64,000 nt of DNA from Caecitellus pseudoparvulus (GCA_965644315.1 CBFFRQ010000020.1:248001-312000), one strand, 5' to 3'; positions 26,801-37,700 are shown, numbered from the stretch's first letter. Notes: generated from the letters alone by a model not told the origin. A program made the numbers and translations.

Positions 26801-28932
26801 CGGTGAGGATGCTCCCCCCCCTGCCCCCAGCTCCAGCACGCACATGCACTGCAGCTGCTATTGGCGCCGCCCCAGAGGCTACAGTGACACTGCCAGGCGA
26901 TGCTGCTGCGCCGGACTGCACCCTGACGCCTCCCGCGCGAACAGCTGGCGCCGACAGCAGACTGAGGTTGCCGCTCTGGGGGGCAGACCCCGTGACAAAG
27001 CGAAGGTGCCCAGAGCCTGAAGTCGCGCCGTTGCCCGAGGCCAGAGAGATGTCGCCAGCCCTGCCGGAGGCTGCTGGACCAATGGTGTCCCCACCAACAA
27101 TCTGCACGGACCCGCCGGTGCTGCTCCGCCCAGCCACGAGGGTCACGTTGCCTGCTGTGGGGCCGCTTCCCGCTCGCGCCGTCACTGCTCCTTGAGCGCC
27201 CGCCCGGAGCAAGACACCGCCGGCTGCCACGCCGGCCCCAGTCGAAACGCGCACACTGCCTGTGGAAGGCGCGCTCCCTGATGAAAGAGAAGCGGAGCCG
27301 GATGCAGCCGAGGAGCGGGCGGTGCGCACTGCAACACTGCCGGATGAGCCCCCTCCCACTCCCGACGCGAGGGTGGCACGCCCTCCACCCTGACGGGCGG
27401 CACCTGAGTGCAGGCGAAGAGGCGCCGACGCCCCCCCTGACTCACCAGCTCGAACCAGCACTCTGGAGCCTTGACCATGTGGGGAGAGCCCGGCTACCAG
27501 GGTGACAGGGCCGCCTCTGCCGCCGCCCCCGCGCCCGCCTTGCACGAGCAGGTCGCCCGAGGAGGCATTGGCGCGGGCTCCTGCGCCAGGCACTAATGAA
27601 ACAGCACCCTCCGTTGCAGTGACCAGCACGCTTCCACCGGTCGCCGCTGTGCTGTTTCCAGCGACCACGTGGACGTCGCCGCCCACGTGCCGCCCAGCGC
27701 CAGCCTGGAGCTGTGCGTGTCCCGCCGGCGCCTGGTGCTGGCGGGAGAGCAAGTTGGCGGGGGAGGAACCCGCGAGGAGGCTGACTGAGCCTCCATGGTG
27801 GGCGTGCCCAGTGCCGGCGCCGCCCTCCAGCACAATGTCTGCGCTGGCATTGGCCCCCTGGCCCGTGGAGGTCAGGGCCACGCTGGGGCCGGTCACGAGG
27901 AAGCCAGACGCGTTCAGCTGCAAGCTGAACGCGTCAGTGGGGCTGCCCGCAAACAACGCTCCGCCCCCAAGCAATGGGTCTGCGACGATTTCGAGGTCCC
28001 CTAGCACTCGGCTCACTGTGCAGAGCACCGATGGAAGCGGGAGGTGGCGGTGGCAGGAGGCGCGTGCGGGGCACGCCGCAGGTACGCACGGGCGAGCTTT
28101 CTGTCCTGAGGAGGGCATTCGCTTGGTTCAAGTAGCAGTCCATGGTCAATGGACTCCTCCCCTCGGCTTGTGGGACAAGAGGGTTGGCCCCAAGTGCCTT
28201 GCTTGGCTGCGTGGGCCTGGGCGACACACGTAGAGGTCGAGTGACACCAGCCGCACCCGTAGGGGTGCCGCGTGCACGCCTCGCACGTGGCCGCAGCTGC
28301 ACACACATCTGTGCAAGTGGAGGAGTCCAGAGGGTGCAAGGGTGCGCTGCGCCTGTCACCTGTTTACAGGAGGAACGCGCCCGCTGGCTGGGTGCGGAAA
28401 TCGCTCCCTGCACGCCAGCAGACACAACGCCACGGTGCAGGGCAGGAGGGGCCAGCACAGCCCTCACACTGGCCGGAGGCCATGCTCCTTGCTAGGGTGC
28501 GAGTGTGCACGCAGTGAGGACGCACCGGAATCAGCGGGGCACACGGCACCGCCTTCAAAGTACCACTCCGCGCAGGCAGGCGGGGAGGGCGAGCCAGGGA
28601 GAGCCGGCGCAGCCGGTCCGGAAGCAGTTCCAGGCAGGCAGCGCAGAGAGTCTTGGCAGAAGCCGCAGGCGCCCGTTGCAACGCAAGAGGAGCACGTCGT
28701 TCTGTGGCGTGAGCGTGGGTTTTGGTGTGCGGGCGCGCGTGCTGGGGCGTGCGGAGGCGCCGTGCAGGTTCTCAGTGCGGAACTTGCGCAGGAGGTGGCA
28801 GGAGGCACCGCGCACTCAAACGCCGCCCCCGGGCGCGAGGACTCACTCTTGGCTGCAGTGGGCGCGCGCAAGGCTAACGAGGGCCAGCAAGGCGGCTGCC
28901 CTGGTGGCTGAGAGGAAGCCTGGCGGCCGCAT
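1..28932 (-). CDS. Giant secreted PSI-domain / Gly-Ser-Val repeat protein (3' end outside window)
   Basis: Unrecognised giant surface or secreted protein. Exon 1 (28932-28847) starts MRPPGFLSATRAAALLALVS, a clear signal peptide. Exon 2 (28701-28526), exon 3 (28359-28090) and exon 4 (from 28015) join in phases 2, 1 and 1 across introns with donors GTGAGT, GTGCGT and GTGCGT. Exons 2 and 3 carry two Cys-rich modules with the PSI/plexin signature (CSSC..CGFC and CEAC..CGWC). After them, more than 9,000 residues consist of degenerate repeats of roughly 15-20 residues, such as SGxVxVxSGxAxxxSG, alternating small and beta-branched residues; this suggests a long beta-solenoid, which is inference. No membrane anchor is seen in the window. 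Between 4175 and 19290 the gene contains a near-identical tandem array, and the frame is interrupted at C-runs 17117, 11856, 10156 and 4895. If those losses are real, translation would end at 16776. The Pro-rich open frames on the plus strand are antisense shadows. Confidence 0.8.
2871..4174 (-). other. Unique coding segment U1 of the giant gene
   Basis: This 1304-bp stretch occupies the place held by spacer V (1193 bp) in the other copies; the 111-bp difference is 37 codons, so frame is kept. It is less GC-rich, with mixed codons, yet still encodes Gly/Ser-rich repeats in the giant frame, for example TGPSVTKGAALKLSSG near 3061-3120 on the minus strand. It resembles the unique part beyond 19290 more than it resembles module R. 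Confidence 0.75.
4175..8242 (-). repeat. Array module R, copy 2
   Basis: A 4068-bp coding module almost identical to 9436-13502 and 14696-18763. It encodes a monotonous Gly/Val/Ser-rich stretch with strongly biased GTG valine codons. The C-run at 4895-4899 has five C where 15416-15421 has six, which shifts the giant frame by one base. The C-run at 6595-6600 has six and is in frame. Confidence 0.9.
8243..9435 (-). repeat. Array spacer V, copy 2
   Basis: A 1193-bp coding spacer nearly identical to 13503-14695. Its codon use and composition are more varied than in module R and resemble the unique parts of the giant gene. A partial copy at 18764-19290 joins the array to the unique N-terminal part. 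Confidence 0.85.
9436..13502 (-). repeat. Array module R, copy 3
   Basis: Third copy, 4067 bp. Both frame-deciding C-runs (10156-10160 and 11856-11860) have five C, so the giant frame shifts twice here. Otherwise it is almost identical to its neighbours. Confidence 0.9.
13503..14695 (-). repeat. Array spacer V, copy 3
   Basis: Near-identical to 8243-9435, with a few substitutions (for example around 13994-14030 and 14580-14620) and no length change. Confidence 0.85.
14696..18763 (-). repeat. Array module R, copy 4
   Basis: The copy nearest the N-terminus, 4068 bp. The C-run at 15416-15421 has six C, so this copy reads through the point where copies 2 and 3 break. The C-run at 17117-17121 has five and ends the long open frame at 16776. 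Confidence 0.9.
18764..19290 (-). repeat. Array spacer V, partial copy at array border
   Basis: Matches the first 527 bp of spacer V and then diverges abruptly into unique giant-gene sequence. At the protein level the junction falls inside a shared LSSGDV motif (SLGSLSSGDV versus GLGALSSGDV), so short homology between repeats may have seeded the duplication. Confidence 0.8.
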
Positions 28933-29428
28933 GTCAACGTAGAAGCGCGCACAAGCGTGCGTGGCAGCGAGCCGAAACGCGCTGCTCAAAACGCAGGAGC
29001 TGCGCCCTGCCTGCGAGGGCAGGCAAGGGGCGGTCCTGACAATGGGTAATGCAGCAAGGTGGGCCTTGCATGCAAAGGGTGAGTTCATGAGGCATGAACT
29101 GCAAAATGGCCGGCGCGGGGAATGGTGCCCTGCAGGCAGGCCTGACGTGTGTGCTGCAGTGGCGTGGTGCGGAAATTGAGGCGGCACACTCTGAGCACCC
29201 TCCAGCGCACCGGGCGGCAGAGCAGCCTGCAGGGCAAATTCTGGCCTGTCTGAAGCTCGCTGCATGATGCATGCCTGCCGTCACTGCACCTCAGCGCCGG
29301 CCACAAACCGTGAACCAGGCCTAGCCCACCGGGCGAGCTAGCTAGGCCACTTCGAGGCGAGGCTCGCAGCGCCGCGCCCCCGGCGCCACCGACTCCTTGC
29401 CGTGGCAGTGCGCGCATGTCAGTGCACC
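28933..29428. other. Divergent intergenic region, giant gene / TPR gene
   Basis: About 500 bp between two divergently transcribed genes. It contains one copy of the TGCGGAAATTG motif at 29168-29178. I see no further gene or RNA in it. Confidence 0.6.
29168..29178 (+). promoter_or_regulatory. TGCGGAAATTG motif, candidate promoter element
   Basis: Exact 11-mer, continuing as AGG. It lies about 250 bp upstream of the TPR gene start on the same strand and about 240 bp upstream of the divergent giant gene. Functional role is inferred only from recurrence near gene starts. Confidence 0.4.
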
Positions 29429-30574
29429 ATGGCATCTTCTGCTGCTGCTGCTGCTGCATCGGAGGTGGGGGGGCATGGTGCCTCAGGGCACGGCACCGGC
29501 GTCGCGCAGTCGTGGGCTGCGAAACGGGACGCGTTGCTGGCAGAGCTGGAGGAGCCGCCCCCCGTCGTGGGCAGCGAAGAGGAGCGCGCCAAGCGTGAGA
29601 AGATCGTGGAGGGTGCGCATTTGGCCTTGATTTCCCTGTACCGCAACGAGTCGGCGGCGCTGATGCTGCAGGTGAGCAGGCGGGCGACTGTGCGCGATCC
29701 TGCTGGCCAACTTCCGCAGGGCTCCTCCCCTTCCCCCCGCGCAGGGCGAGCACCGTGAGGCGGTGGTGGCCGCCCGGCAGGCGCTGAAGTTCTCCATCAA
29801 GGTGTACGGCGAGGGCGCCCTGGAGGTGGTGCCTGCGTACCTGCTGCTGGCCGAGGCGACGCTGGGCGTGGGTGGGTGTGCCACCGTCGCTGCGACGCGC
29901 AGTCTGAGAGGGCGCTCACGCCAGCGCTCCCCCCCCCTCGCCCACCCCGCACAGGCAAGCACCACCAAGTGCAGGAGCTGTTGAGCATGGCGAACTGGAC
30001 CGTCGTGCGGGCTGGCGGGCGCGTGAGCCACGGCCTGCGGTCCGCCATGCACCGCAACTTCGGGAAGCTGTTTGCAGCGCAGGGGCGGCTGGAGGAGGCG
30101 CTGGCGGAGCTGGCGCGGGATGTGTACCACTGCGCCCTGCAGGTGGGCCCCGACCACATCGACACGACGAATGGCTACTTCCACATGGGCAGCATCTTCG
30201 CGGCGCAGGGCAAGGGCGACGCCGCCCTCGCCTTCTACGACAAGGTGGTGGATTGCTGGTACAAGTTCTTGCTGGCGGCGGTGGGGGGGGGGGACCCGCC
30301 CCCCTCCCCTGCCCAGGTGGCGGAGGCTGACGCCATGCTGCAGGGCGTCGCCGCGGCTCGCACGCAGCGCCTGGGCCCGCACCACGTGGCGGTGGGGGAG
30401 GCGGCGTACACCCGGGCCCTGCTGCTGGCGTGGGCGGGGCAGGGGGCGGATGCGGCGGACCTGGCCCGCACAGCGCATGCCGTGTACGTGGAGTGCTTGG
30501 GGGCGGACCACCCCAGCAGTGCGGAGGTGGCGGCCTTTGCGGAGGGGGTGGCGGCGGGGGGGGAGGGGGTGTGA
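29429..30574 (+). CDS. TPR-repeat protein resembling axonemal ZMYND12
   Basis: Three exons: 29429-29671, 29745-29871 and 29955-30574 (phases 0 and 1; 73- and 83-nt introns), giving 329 residues. A fourth, 36-nt intron at 30281-30316 is possible. The protein is helical with tetratricopeptide-like units, for example the segments around EHREAVVAARQALKFSIKVYG and the HIDTTNGYFHMGSIFAAQGK-type repeat. These resemble ZMYND12, an inner-dynein-arm-associated TPR protein of motile cilia; the MYND finger of ZMYND12 is not present here. I chose the ATG at 29429 because it begins the conserved frame directly after an untranslated stretch. The stop codon lies inside a G-run/C-run element and is 12 bp from the stop of the convergent TFIIS-like gene. 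The TPR assignment is fairly secure; the ZMYND12 orthology is tentative. Confidence 0.7.
30281..30316 (+). other. Candidate 36-nt mini-intron with G-run and C-run
   Basis: Starts GTGGGGG and ends CCTGCCCAG, with eleven G facing a C-rich tract across a spacer. It is in phase 0 and a multiple of three, so it can be read through as a Gly-then-Pro insert or removed to join FLLAA directly to VAEADAM. Removal gives a smoother helical repeat; this has not been tested. Confidence 0.45.
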
Positions 30575-30586
30575 CCCCCCCGCCCC

Positions 30587-31702
30587 TCACCCCTCCTCCT
30601 CCTCCCACTCCCCCCCACACGCACTGCACTCGTAGTGCATCGTGGCGCCCCCCCGCCCCTTGCTCCCCCACGTCTCGCTCTTGCCCACATCCCGCGCGGA
30701 GCGCAGGGTGAGCCTGGACACGGCCCGCTGCCCGCAGTGCTGGCAGGGCAGGGAGCAGGGCATGGCGGGGTTGGCGGGGGCGGCGGCACGTGCGGCTCGA
30801 AATGCATCCCGCGTCGCTGCGACGTGGCGTGGGGCCAGGGCGGACGGCGGCAGCGCCACGAGGGCGGTGGGGGTGAGGCCCCCCCCCGTCACCCGCCCCA
30901 CCAGGTCTGCGTTGCCGTCGGCCCGCAGGTTCAGGATGAGAGACTGGGCGGCGGCGGCGTAGGAGGGAGGGGGTGGAGGGGGGTGCCCCCCCTCCCACCC
31001 CATGGGCCACCGCCAACGCGCCCTCCACTGCCACTGCCAGGGACAGGAGGGTGGGGGTGGGGGGGTCCGCCGTGGGGGACCACCCCAGAGCACCCGCCAG
31101 CAGGGCCGCCACCCTCCGGCGATGGGGGGGCAGTGCGGCGCCGGCTCCACCCGACGCTGTGAGGGCCGCGTCGGCGGCAGCCACGCTTTGTGCCGTGGTG
31201 GGGGGGCTGGAGGGGGGGGGTGGTGGGCGCTTGGAGGGGGGGGGCACCGGCCCCTGCCCCGGCAGGCGGCGCTTGCGGCGGGGCAGGGGTGCTGGTGGTC
31301 GGCGCCCGGTGGTGGCGGCGGCGGCGCCGCCCACGTCACCAAAGGTGGTGGAGGGGGCTGGTGCAGACGTGGGTGTGTCGGGCGGTGTGGGTGTGAGGGA
31401 GGCCGCGTGGGCCGCCTCCAGCTCCTCTTGCACTGCTTGGCGCAACTGCTTGTACCACTGCGGCGGGGCAGGGAGCGGAGCAATTACCGCGGCGCCAGGC
31501 AGCGCCGCCCCACCCCACGCACCTTGCGAGCGGGCGTGATTTGTTCCTGCAGCGTAGCACGGTTCAGCACCTTCCACTTGGGCGAATTCACGGGGTGCTC
31601 TGCCGTGTACTTGTGGTAGCAGCAGTAGCAGTGGCGGCCGGCGTACTGCAGTGCAGCAGGCAGGGCGCAGCGGCCCACGGCACACGGCGTCGGCTGGCTC
31701 AT
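30587..31702 (-). CDS. TFIIS-like transcription elongation factor
   Basis: Exons 31702-31523, 31457-30999 and 30943-30587 (both introns phase 0), about 331 residues. The N-terminus carries clustered Cys/His (CAVGRC..HCYCCYH), possibly a small zinc site. The middle is Pro-rich. It is followed by a TFIIS central-domain-like helical region (SLILNLRADGNADLVGRVTGG, compare RSLLFNLKDxxNPxLRxxVxxG). The C-terminus is a zinc ribbon with CQHC and CSAC. The usual RSADEPMT loop, whose Asp-Glu pair stimulates RNA cleavage in TFIIS, is replaced by RSARDVGKSETWG, so cleavage activity is doubtful. Exon 3 could instead begin a few codons earlier (YAAAAQSL fits the family better), which would imply a miscounted homopolymer rather than the 55-nt intron proposed. 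Confidence 0.7.
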
Positions 31703-31793
31703 GGCGTGATGGGGCGGGGGGGTGCGATGGTACAGGGGGTGTCCCTGTGCGTTTTGGAGTGTGTTGTGGGCGCTGCATTGGGGTGAGGGGGGG

Positions 31794-34700
31794 TCAGTGC
31801 GTGGGCCCCCCTCCGCCGGCCCACGCTGTGAAGAAGGCACGCCAAGCGGCGGCGTCACCCCCCTGCAGCAGTGCGGCGGCGTCCGCCCCCGCCCGCCCCG
31901 CGCGCACCGCCGCCGCCTTGGAGGAGGGGGACACCGCCCCCGCCGCCAGGCAGGCTGGTGCCGCCGTCGCTGCGGCCAGGCAGGCCAGGAGCAGGGTGAC
32001 GGTGGGGGGGGGTGCCGCCGCCAGGGCCGGCGTGACGAGGCCAGCCAGTGCAGGCACTGCTGCGAGGAGGTGAGGCGCCCCCGCCAAGGTGACATCCTCC
32101 AGCTGCGCGGCCGGGGCCCAGGCGGGGGGGAGGCAGCCCCCCTCCACGGCTGCCAGGAGGGGGGCTCGAGCGGGCATGGCCGTCGCCAGGAGACGCAGCA
32201 GGGTGTTGTGCAGGGGGGCGCCGGGGGTGGTGGTGCGCTTGGACACGGTGGCCAGGGCGGGGCAGGCTGTGGGGGCGCCCGTCATGCCGCAGGGGCGGGG
32301 GGGCGGCAGCGCCACGGCGTCGGGGGGCAGGGGCGGCAGCGGCGGCAGGGGTTCCTGTGGAGGAGGGGGCGTGGCGCACCCCCCCCCTGCCGCCCCACTG
32401 TCCTGGCCCTGAGGGGGGGGTGGCGGCCCGCTGCCCACCCGTGTCAGGCCCTTGCCCAGCGCACAGGCGCCGGACCCGCCCCCCGCCAGGGCGGCCACCT
32501 CCCCCCCCGTCAACGCACGATCCCAGGTCATGCTGCACACCGCCGCAGAGGTGGTGGCCATCGTACCACACGTGCTCGCCTCGTTGACGGGGGCCCCTAA
32601 CCGCCACGCAAGGGGGGGCAGCGGCGCGGCGGTGCCGGGTGGCAGCACAGCCGCCACCGTCGCAGGCACCCCCACCTCCGGCAACGCAGCAAGCAGGGCC
32701 ACCTCGGGGCAGGAGCGGGCATGGGGGGCGAGGGCGGGGGCCGCCGCCGCCACTGCCGCAAGCACACCCCCTGACACGGCGGGTGCAGCCGCCACGCCCA
32801 CCGTCAGTAGGAGCAGGGCCCATGCCCTGCGGGCGGGGGGGGGCGTGTCCGGGTGCGCTGCATGCCCGCAGCAGGCCCGCCACAGTGCCTGCTGCGTGGT
32901 AGCGGGCAGGGTGGCGGCGGCGGCGGGGGCTGCCAGGAGGGCCAGGCGGGCGGGGGCGGCGGCATCCAGGGGGGTGGGGGGGGCACCGCCCCCCCCACTG
33001 ATGGACAGGGTGACGCCGGCCCCCGCCGCATCCAGGGGAGATAGGCGCAGGGTGATGCCGCCGCCCCCCAGGGAGAGCGGGGGGGGGACCCCGCCGCCGC
33101 CCCCCCCCCGCCCCACCTCCGGCGCCAGCACATGCTGCGCTGCCCAGGCCAGCAGGGCGGGGGGCGGCGCCGCACCCCCCCTGCACACCCCTGCCACACT
33201 CACCCCCCCCACCCACGGCAGTGCCTGGGGGGGGGCCGCCGCAGCAGTCAAACCGCCCGCCCACATGCCAGGCGGCCACTGCCGCAGGGCGGCCAGCTGG
33301 GAGGGGAGGGGCAGTGCCGTCCACAGGGTGGGCGGGGGTGGAGGGGGGGTGTCCCGCCGCCCCCCCTGTCCCCCCCCGCCCTACCCCCCACACTGGCTGC
33401 CCACCCTCGCACGGCGGACGGCAGGTTGGCGGGGGGGGCGCCGGCGCACGCAGCTGCCAGCAGGTGCAGAGCAGGTGGCGGCAGGGGGTGGTCCACTGCC
33501 GCCAGGGCTGCCGCCAGGGCAGGGGGGGGCAGGGGGTCCGTCCCCCCCCCCGCCAGCACTGCCGCCAGCACTGCCATGTGCCCCAGGAGGGGGCAGGGGG
33601 GGGGAGGGGGGGTCCCCCGGCCACCCCCCATGTCCCCCCTGCCCCCTCGCTGCCCCCCCCCTGCCTGCACGGCACTTGCAGCCAGGAGGGCCAGGGCGGT
33701 GGGGGGGTGCGCCAGGGCGGGGAGGGGGTGCCGGCACCCCCTCCAGCAGCGCACTGGCGACGGCGGCGTGCAGGGAGGGGAGGGTGGGGGGGGCTGGGGT
33801 GGCGCTGGGGGCGGCAGTGCCCCCCCCAGCGGAGGGGGGGCCGCCGCCGCCCCCCTCGGTGGCGGCGTGTGGGCCCACCCCCCACGCTCGCGGCAGATGG
33901 GGCGGCGGCGTGCCTGCTAGAATGCCAGCAGCAGCGGCGAGGGTGGGGGGTGCGGGGACCCCCCCCACCAGCAGCGCCGGGAGGGGTGGTGGCAGGGTGC
34001 CGCCCCCCCCCTCCCGCAGACTGCGCTGCAGGACGGGTGCCAGGGGGCCTGGCGAGGCGGCCGCATCGGCGCCCATGTCGGCGCCCGTGTCCACTGCCCG
34101 TGCCAGGGCAGTGGACACGGGCGCACTTGTGAGCAGCACAGCCAGTGCGGCGGTGGAAGGCGGCAGCGGCAGCGGGGCAGGCAGTGACCACGCCTCCGCC
34201 AGGATGCGCCGGCTGAGGGGGGTGGCGGCGGCCCCCCCCTCCCGCCCCACCGCCGCCGCCAGCAGCAGGCGCACAGACAGGGGCACGCCGGGGGCGGCGG
34301 CGGCATGCAGCCATGTGCCCAGGGTGGCGGAGGGGGTGGCCCCACCCGCAGCACGGGCGCACACTGCCGCCCACAGGGGGGGTGTGTCCGCCAGGGGGGG
34401 TAAGCCCAGCAGGCCCGCCGCCGCCCAGGTGGGCCCATGCTGCGGGTGGTGGGCCGCCAGCGCCGCCGCGGCCCAGGCGATGGCCGCTGGCAACGCAGCA
34501 GCCAGGGCGGGGTGGCTCGCTGCGAGGAGCAGGGAGAGGAGGGGAGGGGGGGTCAGTTTCAGGGGGTTGGGGGGTGGGCACCCCCTCCCACCCCCACCTC
34601 CCCCAGCACACCCCCCAGCACACACCCCAACAGGCGCGGCGAGCCACCCCCCCTCACCAAGGCGTGCAGCGCCGAGGAGGGGGGGGGTGGGGGGGCGGAC

Positions 34701-37700
34701 ACCCCCCCCCACCCCGCACACGCTGCCACTGCCTGTGGCCAGGGGATCCCCCCCACCACCCGCCCTGCCCGCACCGCCGCCAGCAGTCGCGGCAGGGGTG
34801 AGCCCACCTCCCGCCACGTCGCTGCGACGAGGAGGTGGAGGAGGGGTCCGGGGGGGGGCGGGTCCGCGCCAGACAGGTGCAGGAGCCAGGTGGCCAGAGT
34901 ACTAGGGGGCAGCCCTGCGAAGGTGATGGGGGGCAGGGGCCCCTCTGCCTCGCACACCAGGCGCGTCAACCAGGGGGGGGGGGTGCACTGCCCCCCCACG
35001 CACGCCCACGGCAAGCCTGCCTGCCCCAGGTGCCCCGCCGCCGCCCCCGCCGCCGCCGCCGCCGCCACCACTGCCGCCACTGCCGGCACCCCCAGCACCG
35101 TGGCCGTCTGCTGTGCCGTGGAGGGGGGTGCGCCCAGCCCGCTCGCCAGTGCGGAAATTGCCGCCGGCGAAACCAGCCCCGCCCGCGCCGCCACGCACGC
35201 CGCACGGAGGAACGCCGCCGTGGCGGGGGGCAGGGGGCCCCCGGGGGGCTGTCCCTCCGCCAGCAGGCTCGCCACGGCGGCGGCATCTGTGGCCAGGGCG
35301 GCACACAGGAGCAGGGCTTGGGGGGCAGAGGGCGGCAGAGCGGCGAGGGAGGCGGCGAGGCGGGCCAGGGGGGGTGGTGAGGGGGGGGCGGGGTCCCCTC
35401 TGCCAGGGGGCGCAGGGCCACGTCCCAGGTCCACGGGTGCAGGAGGGGGGCGGGGTCCCCCCCCTCCTGCTCATCCGCTGCCTCCCCCCCGGCGCATCCT
35501 TCGCAGCCTGCAGCGCTGCCAGCAGCTGCGCCAAGGCCTGCCCCGCCTCCCACAGGGGGGGGGGGATGGGGGGGGTGACCCCCCTCATCCACCCCCCCAC
35601 CACCTCCCCCACTGGCGGCGCCAGGGCCAGGAGGGCCTGTGCGTCCCCTGGGGGGGGGGGTCCCCCGCCCCCGGGCAAGGAGGGGGTGCGCTTCAGGGGG
35701 GGGGGTCGGCTGCCTGGTCCCCCCCCCTCCGCCGCCGCCGCCGCCGCCACTGCCGCTTCCAGCGCCGGCGCCAGGCTGTGCGGCAGCGGTGGGCCCATGC
35801 CCCGGCACAGCGCCACTGCCGACAGGGGCAGTGCGGGGATGAGGTGCGCCGCGCAGAGGAGGGGGGATGCCGCCCCCAGTGCGGATGCGAGGGCGGACGC
35901 GGCCCCCTGGCCCAAGGCCAGTGCCAGCCCCAGGGGGGCAGTGTGGGGGGGGGCGTCACCCCCTAGGTACGGCGCCAGACCCAGGCCCGCCCGCAGAGCC
36001 GTGGTGTAGGTGAGGGTGGCGGAGGAGGAGGAGGAGGAGGTGGGCGCGCCCAGGGTGGAGGGGGGGCGGGGGGTGGCGGTGGCCCCCCCTCCCCCGGCCC
36101 CCCGCCCCCGCACTGGCCCTGCGTGCCCGCCGGCGTTTCACCAGCATGCCTCCCGCGCGGGGGCGTTTCGCCCGCGCGGGGGCGGGGGCGGGGTGGGGTG
36201 TCGAGGAGGGGGCGACGCCGCCGCCCCCCTCACTGCCCACGCTGCTGACACTGTTGGAGCGGGGTCGCTTCGTGCCGCCGCCGCTGGCGCCTGGACTGTG
36301 CTGGCGCGAGAGGGGGGGTGGCGCGGCTCCGGCACTGTCCTTGGCACTGGCAGTGGGTGTGCCGCCGCTACCGCCGCCAGCGGTGGACCCCCCCACCGCC
36401 ACCCCCGCCACCAAGTGTGCCGCCAGCGCCACCGCCCGCACCCCCGCCACTGCCGCCCTTCCCTCCACAGTGCCAGAGGTGCCCACTCGGTGCCCGCTAG
36501 CTTGCACCTGCATGTGGTACTGCAACTCCAATGACATGCCACTGCCGCCGCCGCCGCTGGTGCTGCTGCTGGTGCTGGTGCTGGTGGGGGGGCCCCCCAC
36601 CACATGGCTCGTGCTCACGAACACCCCCAGCGCATCCTGCAACGCAGCAGCGCTGGTCAGCGGCGGCTGTGGCGTCTGCAGGGCTGCTAGGGGACTGAGT
36701 AGCCCCAGCAGCAGAGCGGCAGGGGGGAGGGGGGTCCACCCCCCCCCCGCTGGACGAGGGGGGGGGGGTGCCTTCGTCGCCGGGGGGGGGGTGTCCCCTG
36801 GCGCCCCCGGCTTGCATGCGGCCTTGAGGGCTTGCAGCAGGTACACCGTGCTGTGTAGGATGCGGGTGACGGTTTGGATGAGGGGGCGAGTCTGGCCCCA
36901 GGAGCTGGCGGTGCGGGTGGGGTCCATGCCGCCGCCGCCGCCGGTGCCCCGGGGGGGTGCCCCCCCCAGCTGCTCTGACAGTTTGTCATGGATGCGGGAG
37001 GTGCCGGCAGCGCTGGAGCCGGTTGCACTGCCCCCGCGGCGGCCGAGGGAGGTGTGACCCCCCCCCTCCACCCCCTGCGTCTGCAGGGCGTTGGCCACCA
37101 GGATGGCCTGCCGCATGGCCTGCCCCACCAGAAACGCCACGCCGACACATGGGCCCACCCCCGCCGCCGCCGCCACAGAGGCCTGCAACCACGCAAGGGG
37201 GGGGGGCGTGTCGGCCGGTGCTCCCCCCCCCCCTTGCGCTGCCGCCAGGGCCTGGGCGATGTGCGTGACCCGCCCCCCTTGCACCAGCAGTGCGGGGGCC
37301 AGGGCCGACACGAGAGGCATGTCCCCCCCCAGACCATGCGCCAGCAGTGCCCGCAGGAAGAGCGGCGGCGCGGCGTGTGCCGTGCGCGCCAGGGCAGCAG
37401 TAATGCCGCCGCGCCTATCCATGCGCACTCGCACCGCCAGCAGAGCCAGCAGGGGGCCCAGGGTGGGGGCGCTGCCATCCAGCTGCGCCATGGCAGCAGG
37501 CAGCAGGGGCGGCAGCGCCTCCTCGCACTCAGGGGCTGCGGCGCCCACCGCCATGGCTGCTGCCTTCAGGGCGCCGTACCACTTGGGCAGGGCGGCGGCG
37601 ACACCTGGGAGGGCCAGGCACTGCGTCAGGGTGGACAGGAGGTTGGACACGGCGGCGGGGGAGGGGGGGGCGGACCCCGTGGTGAGGCGGGAGAGGGCAC

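Noticed and set aside
30546-30590. G-run/C-run element as a bacterial-type terminator
   Set aside because: The window is clearly eukaryotic and there is no U-tract; the same elements occur in the middle of genes.
32452-34905. 817-residue plus-strand open frame
   Set aside because: Antisense to the large helical gene; composition is low-complexity Pro/Ala/Arg without motifs, and open only because stop codons are rare at this GC.
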